From NCBI RefSeq assembly GCF_030408735.1, contig NZ_CP047204.1, positions 1,302,001-1,366,000 on the forward strand: a stretch of 64,000 bases of DNA, written 5' to 3'. Below the pieces are notes generated by a model. The model ran no database searches and was not told the DNA's origin. It saw nothing but the letters and a program-made list of their open reading frames with translations. Of this stretch, positions 40,738-49,704 are shown in pieces. The stretch is from Corynebacterium faecale. Its GTDB lineage: Bacteria > Actinomycetota > Actinomycetes > Mycobacteriales > Mycobacteriaceae. Each line of letters starts with the position of its first letter. Within the stretch, counting starts at the first letter, position 1. A program made the position numbers and the translations under genes.

Positions 40738-41721
40738 TTAGACCGCCGGGACGTGCTCCTCGATCAGTTCAGTTATCTGGATCAGGGCACCGCCCGCGTA
40801 CTGGGGGAGTGAGACGGCGATGTCCGCCTCGCGTCCCAGTGCATACCAGGTGGCTGAGGTGGTTCCGGATGCCAGGATGGTGTCCTCGAACCACGGAACA
40901 TCGTTGATCTGCTGGAGCATTGCGCCCGCCTCGTAGTTCTCGGATGGCTGAACACCGCAGCGGATCACAATGGGCTCCAGGCCTGGGGATGACCAGGCCA
41001 CGGCGTCATCGCCATATCCGGCTTCTGCCATGGCTGGATCATCGATGAGTTCGTAGGTGAGGGCATCATCATCGGAACCCACCTGGATGGTCCCTGGGAG
41101 GGCGCGGATAAGCGCCTCGCACGAACCCGCATCGCCGGCGACAAGCTGTGACAGCGGTGCGGGGAAGGGCTCACCGTCGCGCTGCTCAAGCGTGCTGACC
41201 GCGTCAGCGAAGGGCGCAACCGGATCATCAGCATTGTCGGTGCTCAGATCATCGGCGGTGACCGCCACCACGGGGAAACGGTCAACGGAATACCAGGTCT
41301 GGAGTGAGGACCCGGCGGTGACATCGGCAACGGGCAGCCAGGTGGTGCCACCGGCTTCGACGGTACCGGCGAGCTGGGTGTACTGGAAAGGCATGTCCAC
41401 ACCGCACCGCACCGTCACGCGCTCCAGGTCGGAACTGGCCCACGCTGCGGTGCCCGCCGGCACCGGCTCCATGATCTGCGCACGGGTATGACCGAATGCA
41501 GAACCAGGCAGGGCTTCCACCAGGTCGGCGCATTCCTGCGATTCCGCGTCGGGGGCGGGCAGAGTACTCATGGCCACCTGCTGCTGACCCGCGGGCCCCA
41601 GCACCAGGCGCGCGCCCACCAGCACCGCGGCGGTGAGAATCAGGGAGAGAATCAGGGCGATGACGATGGGGGTCTTGTTGATCCCGGTGGGTGAAGACCC
41701 GGTATTCTTTTCGGCACTCAT
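40738..41721 (-). CDS. membrane-anchored protein with duplicated DUF3515 domain (327 aa)
   Basis: One membrane segment at about 18-42 (TPIVIALILSLILTAAVLVG) anchors two related extracytoplasmic repeats. The first (about 60-160) has CADLVEALPGSAFG, AAWASSDLERVTVRCGVD and LQTWYSVDRFPVVAV. The second (about 200-320) has CEALIRALPGTIQVG, VAWSSPGLEPIVIRCGVQ and ATWYALGREADIAVSLP. DUF3515 genes usually sit between ddl and thiL in actinobacteria, as here, and usually encode one domain. The tandem duplication is notable. Function is unknown. ATG 41721 is preceded by TAGGCT after 8 bases. Confidence 0.85.
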   Translation of the reverse strand: MSAEKNTGSSPTGINKTPIVIALILSLILTAAVLVGARLVLGPAGQQQVAMSTLPAPDAESQECADLVEALPGSAFGHTRAQIMEPVPAGTAAWASSDLERVTVRCGVDMPFQYTQLAGTVEAGGTTWLPVADVTAGSSLQTWYSVDRFPVVAVTADDLSTDNADDPVAPFADAVSTLEQRDGEPFPAPLSQLVAGDAGSCEALIRALPGTIQVGSDDDALTYELIDDPAMAEAGYGDDAVAWSSPGLEPIVIRCGVQPSENYEAGAMLQQINDVPWFEDTILASGTTSATWYALGREADIAVSLPQYAGGALIQITELIEEHVPAV

Positions 41722-41735
41722 GATGCCTCAGCCTA
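41722..41735 (-). promoter_or_regulatory. -10 box (TAGGCT) for leaderless DUF3515 gene start
   Basis: On the minus strand TAGGCT (41730-41735) precedes ATG 41721 by 8 bases. Confidence 0.4.
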
Positions 41736-41838
41736 CCCAGTGGGTGGTTAGACTATGAAACGGACTGGAAATCACTGATCACCAGTGGTTACAGTCGCAT
41801 CACCCCCACTCACCCCGAGTCTAGGAGCTGACCCTGAC

Positions 41839-42825
41839 GTGCCCCATCTGAAATTCCCGGATCATCTGCAGGGTGGTCCCACGGTCGGTGAGATCGGTGA
41901 ATTCGAGGTCATCCGTGTAATCACGGAGCAGGCCAGCTCGGTGCTCAACGGTGATGATGCCGCGGTGCTGCGCCACGCTTCACCTAATTCCCGGGCGGTG
42001 GCCACCACCGACATGCTGGTGGAGGGCAGGCATTTCAACCTGGACTGGTCCACCCCGGAGGAGATCGGGCAGAAGGCGATCCTGCAGAACTTCGCCGACA
42101 TCGAAGCCATGGGTGCCCGTCCCATCGCAGCGCTGCTGGCACTATCTGCACCCATGTACACCCCCGTGGAGTTCGTCCGTGGCCTGGCCAAGGGCATCGG
42201 CGGACGGGTGGAGGAATATTCCGCGGAACTCGTCGGCGGCGACATCACCGCCGGCACCTCCCTGGTGTTGTCGGTGACCGCCCTGGGTTCGCTGGGTGGA
42301 TCCCTCCCGGAACTGACACTCAACCGGGCCAGGGTGGGACAAACCGTGGTGGCCCATGGCCGCATCGGCTATTCGGCCGCCGGTCTGGCCCTGTTGCAGC
42401 GATTCGGGCGGGCAGGTGTCCCTGAGGAACTCACCCCGCTGGTGGAAGCACACTGTGCCCCCAGGCTGTCTCCGGGACGCGGCATGGTGGCCCGCGCCGC
42501 CGGTGCCACCGCCATGACGGATAATTCCGATGGTCTCATCGTTGATCTCGCCCACATGGCCCGGAAATCCCATGTGCGCATCAACGTGGAATCCGACACC
42601 ATTGCCCCGGATGATCTGCTCAGCGCCGCCGGTGACGCCCTGGGGCGCGATCCCTGGGAATGGATCCTCGCCGGCGGGGAGGACCACACGCTGCTGTCCA
42701 CCACCTTCGGCGACCCACCCAGTGGCTTCCGCGCGATCGGGCAGGTCAGCAAACCCCGCCCCGAGGATCCCGTCACCGTGGACCGGAAAACCCCCGCCTA
42801 CTCATCGGGGTGGACAAGCTTCTAG
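41839..42825 (+). CDS. thiL: thiamine-monophosphate kinase (328 aa)
   Basis: Phosphorylates thiamine monophosphate to thiamine diphosphate. GTG 41839 is chosen because the protein then starts just ahead of the conserved region ([20 protein letters not shown]); an AGGAG lies 11 bases upstream. An in-frame GTG at 41785 would add 18 residues. AIR-synthase-like signatures: [90 protein letters not shown] and [11 protein letters not shown]. ung follows ten bases after the stop. Confidence 0.93.
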   Translation: MPHLKFPDHLQGGPTVGEIGEFEVIRVITEQASSVLNGDDAAVLRHASPNSRAVATTDMLVEGRHFNLDWSTPEEIGQKAILQNFADIEAMGARPIAALLALSAPMYTPVEFVRGLAKGIGGRVEEYSAELVGGDITAGTSLVLSVTALGSLGGSLPELTLNRARVGQTVVAHGRIGYSAAGLALLQRFGRAGVPEELTPLVEAHCAPRLSPGRGMVARAAGATAMTDNSDGLIVDLAHMARKSHVRINVESDTIAPDDLLSAAGDALGRDPWEWILAGGEDHTLLSTTFGDPPSGFRAIGQVSKPRPEDPVTVDRKTPAYSSGWTSF

Positions 42826-42835
42826 GCTGGCACCC
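42823..42835 (+). promoter_or_regulatory. -10 box (TAGGCT) for leaderless ung start
   Basis: TAGGCT at 42823-42828, which overlaps the thiL stop codon, is followed by GGCACCC and ATG 42836. Confidence 0.45.
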
Positions 42836-43504
42836 ATGTTTGACCTTGATACCATCCATCCCTCCTGGCGCCCGGTCTTAGAACCAGTGGCGGAGCAGAT
42901 CCGTGAACTGGGGGAGTTCCTGACCGCTGAAACCGAGGCCGGCCGCGGATTCCTCCCGGTGGAGACCGATATCTTCCGGGCCTTCACCTATCCTTTCGAT
43001 GAGGTCAAGGTGCTCATCATGGGTCAGGATCCCTATCCCACACCCGGACATGCCATGGGGTTGAGCTTCTCCACTCAGCCGGGGGTCAGGCCCTTGCCGC
43101 GCAGTCTCACCAACATCTTCAAGGAGTTGGAGGAGGACATCGGGGCGTCGCAAAGCAGGGGTGACGGCGACCTCACCGCCTGGTCGCGGCAGGGGGTGAT
43201 GCTGCTCAACAGGGTGCTCACCGTCGCGCCCGGCGCGGCCAACAGTCACCGCGGCAGGGGGTGGGAGGTGGTCACGGAAACGGTGATCACGGCGCTCGCC
43301 CAGCGCGGGCAGCCGCTCGTGGCGATTCTGTGGGGTAAACAGGCACAGGAGGTACAGAAGTTCCTCGGGGACACCCCGTGCATCACCTCCGCCCACCCCT
43401 CCCCGCTGTCTGCACGCAGGGGATTCTTCGGTTCGCGTCCGTTTAGTAGGGCGAATCAGATTCTGGGTGACCTCGGTGCCACCCCGATTGATTGGCGACT
43501 GTAA
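42836..43504 (+). CDS. ung: uracil-DNA glycosylase, family 1 (222 aa)
   Basis: Removes uracil from DNA in base excision repair. ATG 42836 is supported by a leaderless -10 box. The catalytic motif A is [20 protein letters not shown], where Asp of GQDPY activates water and Pro replaces the more common His, as in mycobacterial Ung. The uracil-binding [20 protein letters not shown] and the DNA-intercalation motif [21 protein letters not shown], are intact. Length is normal. Confidence 0.96.
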   Translation: MFDLDTIHPSWRPVLEPVAEQIRELGEFLTAETEAGRGFLPVETDIFRAFTYPFDEVKVLIMGQDPYPTPGHAMGLSFSTQPGVRPLPRSLTNIFKELEEDIGASQSRGDGDLTAWSRQGVMLLNRVLTVAPGAANSHRGRGWEVVTETVITALAQRGQPLVAILWGKQAQEVQKFLGDTPCITSAHPSPLSARRGFFGSRPFSRANQILGDLGATPIDWRL

Positions 43505-43515
43505 AGTAAGTCACT
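43502..43515 (+). promoter_or_regulatory. -10 box (TAAAGT) for leaderless DAK2 gene start
   Basis: TAAAGT at 43502-43507, overlapping the ung stop, is 8 bases before ATG 43516. Confidence 0.45.
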
Positions 43516-45237
43516 ATGTCCGAGCACCCCGAAAGCACATCCCAGACACACGCAGAGGTGTCTGTTGACCGGACTCCCGTGCCCGCCCGGATACTGACCG
43601 CCGACGGGGTGCTCGGGTGGGCGAGCCGTGCTGTTGCGGAACTGTCTGAACGCCGCGCGGAGATCAACGCGCTCAACGTGTTCCCGGTTCCGGATGCTGA
43701 CACCGGTTCCAACATGACCCACACCATGGAGGCCGCACTCAATGAGGCGATGAAGCTGGACAGTTCCGCCAGTGTGGCCCGGGTGGCGGAGGCCCTCGCG
43801 GTGGGCTCCGTGCGTGGTGCGCGTGGCAATTCCGGTGTGGTGCTCAGCCAGGTTCTGCGTGCCATCGCCCAGGCCGCCGCCGATGGGGTGGTGGATGGGA
43901 CGACCATCCAGAAGGCGCTGTCCATTGCCCGTTCCCTGGTGGACCGCGCCATCACTGACCCGGTGGAGGGGACCGTGGTCACCGTGCTGCGCGCCGCCGC
44001 GATCGCCGCGGAACAGGCGGTGGAGGATGGCCACGGTGACCTTGACCAGGTGGTCAACCATGCTGTCTGGTCAGCCCGCACCGCGCTCGCCCGGACTCCC
44101 TCCCAGCTGGAGGTTCTCCGCAATGCCGGGGTGGTGGACGCCGGGGGGCAGGGCCTGGTCATCCTCCTGGAGAGCCTGCAGAAACAGATCAATGACGCCC
44201 CAGGTCCAGCCGGTGGGCTGGACGCGGGCACCTCAACTGGGAGCGGGGGAGCGGGTAATCGGGTTGTAGCCGACAGCGCCCCCATCAATATCGAACATGA
44301 TTCACATGGCCGGGTTGGTGAATTAGAGGTGATGTTCTACCTCACCTGTGACACCACCGAGGACCTCGACCATCTGGCCAGCCAACTCGGGGAGCTCGGC
44401 GACAGCCTGCTCATCGCCCGTGAAACCGATTCCCGCGGCACCGTCCACATCCACTCCCGGCGCGCAGGTGAGGTCATCGAGGCCGCCTTCAACGCCGGCC
44501 GCGTCACCGATCTGCGCCTGGAGATCCTCCCCGAGGCCAGCACCACGGAGGTACCCCGGCGAGTGCTCATCGCGGTCACCCCGCACGGTTCCCTGGCTGA
44601 GTTGTACCAGAGCGCCGGAGCCACCGTGGTCACCCGGATCGCCGCGGACCTCACCGAGGGTGAACCCTCCACGGAGATCGTCTCTGAGATCGTCGCGGCC
44701 GCACGGGCCACCCGCGCTGATGAGGTCATCCTCCTGCCCAACGGCCTGCTGACCAAGCGTGAGCTTGTCTCCATCGAACGCTCCAGCCATGCCTTCGAAC
44801 AGGCCGTGACCATCCTGCCGACCTCCACGCTGGTGGCGGGTATAGCGGCGGTGTCCCTGCATGATCCATCCCAGCCACTGGGTGTGGATTCCTATGCCAT
44901 GTCCGAGGCCGCCAGTGCCATGCGCACCGCGGTGATCAGGGCTGCGGACAGTGCTGCCCTGACCCAGGCCGGGGCGTGCTCCAAGGGTGATCTGTTGGCG
45001 TTCTCCGGGCAGGAGATCCTTCTGATCGCCGAAGACCTCAATGATGCACTCTCCCGCACCAGCCTGCGCCTGCTCGACGGCGGTGGGGAACAGGTAACCC
45101 TCCTGATCGCGCAGGAGAAGCAGAAGCAGTTCAACGAGGACACCTTCCGCCGGGGCCTGGGCACCCATGCGCGTGTGGATATCACCGTCTATCCCGCATC
45201 CGGAATGGACAACCTCGTGGAGATCGGGGTGGAGTAG
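43516..45237 (+). CDS. DAK2-domain protein, FakA-like (573 aa)
   Basis: The N-terminal DAK2 (dihydroxyacetone-kinase L-type) domain contains the nucleotide/metal site INALNVFPVPDADTGSNMTH and SVRGARGNSGVVLSQVLRAI, then AGVVDAGGQGLVILLESLQ. A linker rich in Gly/Ser/Ala (about 235-255) leads to a FakA-like middle and C-terminal region (VMFYLTCDTTEDLDHLASQL, IILLPNGLLTKREL-type segment, LLIAQEKQKQFNED). FakA is the ATP-binding subunit of fatty-acid kinase and needs a FakB lipid-binding partner; none is in the window. Many actinobacteria carry this gene directly before recG, as here. Its role there is not established. Confidence 0.88.
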   Translation: MSEHPESTSQTHAEVSVDRTPVPARILTADGVLGWASRAVAELSERRAEINALNVFPVPDADTGSNMTHTMEAALNEAMKLDSSASVARVAEALAVGSVRGARGNSGVVLSQVLRAIAQAAADGVVDGTTIQKALSIARSLVDRAITDPVEGTVVTVLRAAAIAAEQAVEDGHGDLDQVVNHAVWSARTALARTPSQLEVLRNAGVVDAGGQGLVILLESLQKQINDAPGPAGGLDAGTSTGSGGAGNRVVADSAPINIEHDSHGRVGELEVMFYLTCDTTEDLDHLASQLGELGDSLLIARETDSRGTVHIHSRRAGEVIEAAFNAGRVTDLRLEILPEASTTEVPRRVLIAVTPHGSLAELYQSAGATVVTRIAADLTEGEPSTEIVSEIVAAARATRADEVILLPNGLLTKRELVSIERSSHAFEQAVTILPTSTLVAGIAAVSLHDPSQPLGVDSYAMSEAASAMRTAVIRAADSAALTQAGACSKGDLLAFSGQEILLIAEDLNDALSRTSLRLLDGGGEQVTLLIAQEKQKQFNEDTFRRGLGTHARVDITVYPASGMDNLVEIGVE

Positions 45238-45241
45238 GCAG

Positions 45242-47365
45242 ATGCTCGGCTGGCACGACACACGGTTGCTCAAAGACATCCTGCCCGCGAAGGAAGCCCG
45301 GGCCATTGAGAAGGCACTGGGCTACACCACCGCGGAGGAGCTGCTTGCCCACAATGTGCGCAAATACTCCCATCACGGTTCCGGGGTTGATCTGGGCACC
45401 GCGGAAGAGGGCGACATGGTCACCGTGGTCGGTGAGGTGGTGCAGGCCGCGCAGTCCTACACCCGCACCGGCAAGATGCTGTACAAAATCATCGTTGCCG
45501 GGGAGTCCCAGGGGGTGACCATCTCGTTTTTCGGTGCCCCGTATGTGCCGCGCCTGCTGCCCGAGGGGGTGCGTGCGATGTTCACCGGCAAGGTGAAATT
45601 CTTCCGTGGCAAACCACAGTTGACGCACCCGGAGTTCATCGTCATCCCGTCGGCGGGGTCTGGCGGCAAGGTCACCGGCACCGGTGGCATGAAGGCGCTG
45701 GCCGCCTACGGTGACGTGGAGGAGGTCGCCCGGAGTCTGGTGGAACGTGAGTACCTGCCCATCTACTCCGGTACCGCCGCCATGACCACCTGGCGCATCA
45801 TGGCCGCGATCCAGCGCGTCCTGGAAACCATGCCGCCCGTTCCCGAGCCGCTGGGTGGGACCCCGCCCGGCATGCCGTCCTTTGAGGCAGCCATCCGCGG
45901 AATCCACGACCCCGGCGATGAAGGACCGGGCGCCTATATTGACCGCTTCAAGTACAACGAGGCGTTGTCCCTGGCCACGGTCATGGCTTTGCGACGCGCC
46001 GACACCGCCTCCCGGAAAGCTCCCCCCTGTCCCCGGGCCCTCAACGGCCAACAGCACACCCTCGTCGAGGCCCTGCCCTTCCCCCTGACCGATGGGCAGA
46101 AGCAGGTCACCAGGGAAATCAGCGCGGACATGGAACAACGCACCCCCATGTCGCGTCTGCTCCAGGGTGAGGTGGGCTCCGGTAAGACGATTGTCTCCCT
46201 GCTGGCGATGCTGCAGGCCATCGATTCCGGACGCCAATGCGCCATGCTCGCCCCCACCGAAGTCCTGGCCACCCAACATGCCCGCAGCCTCACCGGCATT
46301 CTTGGCACCGCCGGAGTGGCAGCCACGGTGGTCCTGCTCACCGGCTCCATGACCACTGCCGCCAAAAGAGAAGCACTGCTGCACATCATCTCCGGCCAGG
46401 CCGACATCGTGGTGGGCACCCACGCCCTGATCCAGGACGCAGTGGAATTCTTCGACCTCGGCCTGGTTGTGGTGGATGAACAACACCGCTTCGGAGTGGA
46501 ACAACGCGACCGCCTGCGCACCAAAGGCCGAGAGGGCCTCACCCCGCACCTGCTGGTCATGACGGCCACCCCGATCCCGCGCACCATCGCCATGACCGTC
46601 TTCGGTGACCTGGCTGTATCCACCCTGCGGGAACTCCCCGGCGGCAGACGACCTATCCAGACCTCCGTGGTGCCGGAGCTGAAACCCTCCTGGATGAAAC
46701 GGGCCTGGGAACGGATCCGCGAGGAGATCGACGCCGGACACCAGGCCTATGTGGTGTGCCCGCGTATCGACGGCGAAGGCGGCGTCAAGGAGCTCCACGA
46801 GCTCCTCCAGAACCAGATCTTCCCCGACCTCCACATCGGCATGCTCCACGGACGCATGGACAGTGACCGCAAAGACCGCGAAATGGGCAAATTCACCCGC
46901 GGTACCATGAACGTCCTGGTCTCCACCACGGTGATCGAGGTGGGTATCGACGTAGCCAACGCCACCGTCATGCTCATCCGCGAAGCCGATCGCTTCGGCG
47001 TCTCCCAGATCCACCAGCTACGCGGCCGCGTTGGCCGTGGCGGCTTTGATTCCCTCTGCCTCCTCCACACCGAATTCGACCTCGATTCCCCCCAGATGGC
47101 ACGCCTCCACGCGATCGCGGCCACCTCCGACGGCTTCGCCCTGTCCGAGCTGGATCTCCAGGTCCGCCAGGAAGGCGATATCCTCGGCACCTCCCAATCA
47201 GGCAGCGACACCAAACTCCAGCACCTCTCCCTGCTCACCGACCAGAAGATCATCGAACGCGCCATCGCCGACGCCTCCGACCTGGTTGACCGCGATCCGG
47301 AGATGGCCCTGGCCCTGGTCAGCGATATCGCCATGGACAACCAGGACTATCTGGAGAAGAGCTAG
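45242..47365 (+). CDS. recG: ATP-dependent DNA helicase RecG (707 aa)
   Basis: Branch-migration helicase that rescues stalled replication forks. ATG 45242 follows GGAGTAGG, four bases after the previous stop. It has the wedge/OB domain (about 50-160), Walker A in RLLQGEVGSGKTIVSLLAML, Walker B box in LVVVDEQHRFGVEQRDRLRT (DEQH), motif III MTATPIPRTIAMTVFGDL, and the helicase C domain with VSTTVIEVGIDVANATVMLI and QIHQLRGRVGRGGFDSLCLL. The length is normal, and an intact TRG-like tail ends NQDYLEKS. Confidence 0.97.
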   Translation: MLGWHDTRLLKDILPAKEARAIEKALGYTTAEELLAHNVRKYSHHGSGVDLGTAEEGDMVTVVGEVVQAAQSYTRTGKMLYKIIVAGESQGVTISFFGAPYVPRLLPEGVRAMFTGKVKFFRGKPQLTHPEFIVIPSAGSGGKVTGTGGMKALAAYGDVEEVARSLVEREYLPIYSGTAAMTTWRIMAAIQRVLETMPPVPEPLGGTPPGMPSFEAAIRGIHDPGDEGPGAYIDRFKYNEALSLATVMALRRADTASRKAPPCPRALNGQQHTLVEALPFPLTDGQKQVTREISADMEQRTPMSRLLQGEVGSGKTIVSLLAMLQAIDSGRQCAMLAPTEVLATQHARSLTGILGTAGVAATVVLLTGSMTTAAKREALLHIISGQADIVVGTHALIQDAVEFFDLGLVVVDEQHRFGVEQRDRLRTKGREGLTPHLLVMTATPIPRTIAMTVFGDLAVSTLRELPGGRRPIQTSVVPELKPSWMKRAWERIREEIDAGHQAYVVCPRIDGEGGVKELHELLQNQIFPDLHIGMLHGRMDSDRKDREMGKFTRGTMNVLVSTTVIEVGIDVANATVMLIREADRFGVSQIHQLRGRVGRGGFDSLCLLHTEFDLDSPQMARLHAIAATSDGFALSELDLQVRQEGDILGTSQSGSDTKLQHLSLLTDQKIIERAIADASDLVDRDPEMALALVSDIAMDNQDYLEKS

Positions 47366-47396
47366 TGGGAAAAAGCTGGGTGAGTGGCCTGGGTGA

Positions 47397-47468
47397 GTAA
47401 AAGTTGGAGATCTCCATCTTTTCCCCGCGCATTTTCCCAGGACGGCTCCACAGAACTCCAACTTTTAC
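47397..47468. repeat. palindromic element, family A copy 1
   Basis: GTAAAAGTTGGAG (47397-47409) is perfectly mirrored by CTCCAACTTTTAC (47456-47468). A second nested palindrome, GGAGATCTCC, overlaps the left arm. A closely similar element (including the inner CCCAGGACGGCTCCACAGAA) lies at 56484-56555. Confidence 0.85.
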
Positions 47469-47512
47469 CCAACGGCCACCAACCCCTCCACCAGCCACAA
47501 ACAACTCTGCGT

Positions 47513-47525
47513 TAGTCTGTAACAC
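47513..47525 (+). promoter_or_regulatory. -10 box (TAGTCT) for leaderless biotinyl-protein start
   Basis: TAGTCT at 47513-47518 is 7 bases before ATG 47526. Confidence 0.45.
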
Positions 47526-47738
47526 ATGAAGATCTGCGCACCCTTTGCTGGAATCGTCCACTATTTCGTGGCGGAAGGCGATCCCGTGAAAACCGGCGAA
47601 CAAATCGGCACGGTTGAAGCCATCAAGCTCGAAGCGCCCATCCTGTCACCGGGACCGGGAGTGGTGGCATCAGTGGAGTTCGATGACTTCTCCGATGTCA
47701 CCGGCGGCGATGTCCTGCTCACCCTGGAGGCCAAGTAA
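47526..47738 (+). CDS. free-standing biotin/lipoyl-attachment domain protein (70 aa)
   Basis: The whole protein is one biotinyl-like barrel: MKICAPFAGIVHYFVAEGDP, then IGTVEAIKLEAPILSPGPGV. The modifiable Lys is in EAIKLE, compared with EAMKM of typical biotin carrier proteins. Such stand-alone carriers occur in corynebacteria between recG and rsmD. The Ile and Leu flanking the Lys leave open whether it is biotinylated, lipoylated or unmodified. No carboxylase subunit is adjacent. rsmD follows three bases after its stop, so they are probably co-transcribed. Confidence 0.85.
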   Translation: MKICAPFAGIVHYFVAEGDPVKTGEQIGTVEAIKLEAPILSPGPGVVASVEFDDFSDVTGGDVLLTLEAK

Positions 47739-47741
47739 CTC

Positions 47742-48338
47742 ATGGGACAGACACGAATCATCGCCGGTGAGGCACGTGGTCGCAAGATCCAGGTGCCACC
47801 GGCGGGAACCCGACCCACCTCTGACCGTGCCCGCGAGGGATTGTTCTCCTCACTGCAGGTCCGTTTCGGTTTCGAGGGCCAGATCGTCCTGGATCTTTTC
47901 GCCGGCTCCGGTGCCCTCGGCCTGGAGGCTGCCTCCCGTGGCGCCGATGAGGTGGTCCTGGTGGAGAGCCATTCCAAGGCCGTGGAAATCATCCGCGCCA
48001 ATGCGGCCGTGGTCAGGCACCCTAATGTCCACGTCGCAGAGATGAAGGCATCCACCTACCTGGCCACTGCGCCGGATGAGCATTTCACCATGGTGCTTGC
48101 AGATCCTCCGTATGAGCTGGCTGATGAATCGGTCGTGGAGATGCTTCATGCCCTCACTCCGAAACTGAAAGACGGGGCGGCGGTTGTGGTTGAGCGTGCC
48201 GTGGATTCGCCGGAGACCGCCTGGCAGGCCTGGTTCGTGCCCACTACTCAGAAGCTGAAGAAGCGCACCTACGGCATCGCCCGCATGGACATGGCTGTCT
48301 TTGACGCCGATTTGTACACACCCGAAGAGGAGAACTGA
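47742..48338 (+). CDS. rsmD: 16S rRNA (guanine966-N2)-methyltransferase RsmD (198 aa)
   Basis: Methylates G966 of 16S rRNA. It shows the family start TRIIAGEARGRKIQVPPAGT, then RPTSDRAREGLFSSLQ, SAM motif I VLDLFAGSGALGLEAASRGA and the catalytic NPPY-like motif as LADPPYELADESVVEMLH. Length is standard. Its final TGA overlaps the ATG of coaD (ATGA), the classic rsmD-coaD pairing. Confidence 0.95.
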   Translation: MGQTRIIAGEARGRKIQVPPAGTRPTSDRAREGLFSSLQVRFGFEGQIVLDLFAGSGALGLEAASRGADEVVLVESHSKAVEIIRANAAVVRHPNVHVAEMKASTYLATAPDEHFTMVLADPPYELADESVVEMLHALTPKLKDGAAVVVERAVDSPETAWQAWFVPTTQKLKKRTYGIARMDMAVFDADLYTPEEEN

Positions 48339-48817
48339 TGAAAGCCGTCTGCCCCGGATCCTTCGACCCCATCACACTCGGCCACCTGGATATCATCACC
48401 CGCGCCGCCAGCCAGTTTGAGGAGGTCACGGTCCTGGTGACCGCCAATCCCAACAAGAACACCGGGTTGTTCACGGTTGATGAACGCATGGATCTGATCC
48501 GGCAGTCCACCCAGCACCTGGGCAATATCAAGGTGGACACCTGGGCCACACTCCTGGTGGATTACACCACGGCCCACGGGGTCGGGGCACTGGTCAAGGG
48601 GCTGCGCAGTTCACTGGACTATGAATATGAGCTGCCGATGGCGCAGATGAACAAGCGCCTCTCAGGTGTAGACACTTTTTTCCTGCTCACCGATGAGAAA
48701 TACGGTTATGTCTCCTCCACGTTGTGCAAGGAGGTTGCCCGTTTCGGTGGCGATGTGTCCGATTTGCTGCCCGATGTGGTGGCTGATGCGGTGAAACAGA
48801 AGTACTCCCAGCAGTAG
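48338..48817 (+). CDS. coaD: phosphopantetheine adenylyltransferase (159 aa)
   Basis: Penultimate enzyme of coenzyme A synthesis, transferring AMP from ATP to 4'-phosphopantetheine. ATG 48338 overlaps the rsmD stop. Signatures: AVCPGSFDPITLGHLDIITR (the TxGH nucleotidyl-transfer motif), VLVTANPNKNTGLFTVDERM, VKGLRSSLDYEYELPMAQMN, and FLLTDEKYGYVSSTLCKEVA with the ISSTxV-like nucleotide loop. Length is normal. Confidence 0.97.
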   Translation: MKAVCPGSFDPITLGHLDIITRAASQFEEVTVLVTANPNKNTGLFTVDERMDLIRQSTQHLGNIKVDTWATLLVDYTTAHGVGALVKGLRSSLDYEYELPMAQMNKRLSGVDTFFLLTDEKYGYVSSTLCKEVARFGGDVSDLLPDVVADAVKQKYSQQ

Positions 48818-49557
48818 TGGTACTGGCGGCGATCTTCGGCATCGTCTTCCTCGGAGCCTGCATCCAGCGGGTCTCCGGCATGGGTCTTGGTCTGGTCGCT
48901 GCCCCGATCCTGGCCATCACCCTCGGGCCGGTGGAGGGCATCCTGGTCAGCAATGTCCTGGCCGTGATCAATGCGTCCATGACCACCGCTGTGCGTCGCC
49001 ACGATGTGGACTGGCGACAATTCGCCGTTATCTCCTCAGTGCTCGTTGTCGGCGCGGTGCCCGCGGCCTGGTTATTAACGGTGGCTGCCACGCCGGTGAT
49101 CTTCACGGTGGTCGGCGCGCTGCTGCTTGCCGCCCTGGGCTTATCCACGTTCGGACAGTCCCGCACCCCTTCCACCCGGACTAAAATTGCGCCCCTCATT
49201 GCCGGGGTGGCGGCAGGATTCATGAACACTCTGGCTGCTGTGTCAGCACCCGCCCTGACGGTCTACGCCCAGGCCACCCGGTGGGATCAGAGATCCTTCT
49301 CCGCCACCCTGCAGCCCATTTTCCTCGTAGCAGGGATCATCTCTGTGCTGGTGAAGGTGCTCGGTGGGGCGGCGAACCTCGATCACACCGATGTCTGGGT
49401 CTGGCCGACCGGTATCGCGGGGATGATCTGCGGCATCCTCATCGGCTCTTTCCTCAGCACCCGGGTGTCCACCGGGATCGCCCGGAAATTTGCCCTCCTG
49501 GTGGCTACCGCCGGTGCCGCAGTGGTGCTGGCGCGGGGTATCATCGGATTGATCTGA
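48817..49557 (+). CDS. TauE/SafE-family sulfite/anion exporter-like membrane protein (246 aa)
   Basis: GTG 48817 overlaps the last base of the coaD stop. Seven or eight hydrophobic segments are evident, starting VLAAIFGIVFLGACIQRVSG. The duplicated family signature GMGLGLVAAPILAITLGPVE near the start is partnered by GVAAGFMNTLAAVSAPALTV in the second half. Members export sulfite, sulfonates or other anions, or have unknown substrates. None is indicated by context. A hairpin terminator follows about 100 bases downstream. Confidence 0.85.
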   Translation: MVLAAIFGIVFLGACIQRVSGMGLGLVAAPILAITLGPVEGILVSNVLAVINASMTTAVRRHDVDWRQFAVISSVLVVGAVPAAWLLTVAATPVIFTVVGALLLAALGLSTFGQSRTPSTRTKIAPLIAGVAAGFMNTLAAVSAPALTVYAQATRWDQRSFSATLQPIFLVAGIISVLVKVLGGAANLDHTDVWVWPTGIAGMICGILIGSFLSTRVSTGIARKFALLVATAGAAVVLARGIIGLI

Positions 49558-49653
49558 GCGAATGTGGAAGATGACTCCGGAACAACTCCAGGAACATCTG
49601 ATACTGAAAAACCGTGCACGACAATTCACGGATAAGAAGAAACATAATAATAA

Positions 49654-49690
49654 AAGGGCCTGCCGGGATTTCTCCCGGCGGGCCCTCCCG
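49654..49690. terminator. terminator between the TauE-like gene and the ABC importer operon
   Basis: AGGGCCTGCCGGGA pairs with TCCCGGCGGGCCCT (one T/G step) around a TTTC loop; an A-rich run on the left side suits the minus-strand operon. Confidence 0.75.
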
Positions 49691-49704
49691 CTTTCCTATA
49701 GTCC

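Noticed and set aside
42836..43504. GQDPYP instead of GQDPYH in uracil-DNA glycosylase
   Set aside because: Pro at this place is usual for actinobacterial Ung (mycobacteria have it too); catalytic Asp and the [18 protein letters not shown] loop are intact, so it is not a defect.
45182..47014. Open minus-strand frame of 610 codons opposite recG
   Set aside because: Antisense shadow of recG with no recognisable motifs; recG helicase motifs are intact on the plus strand.
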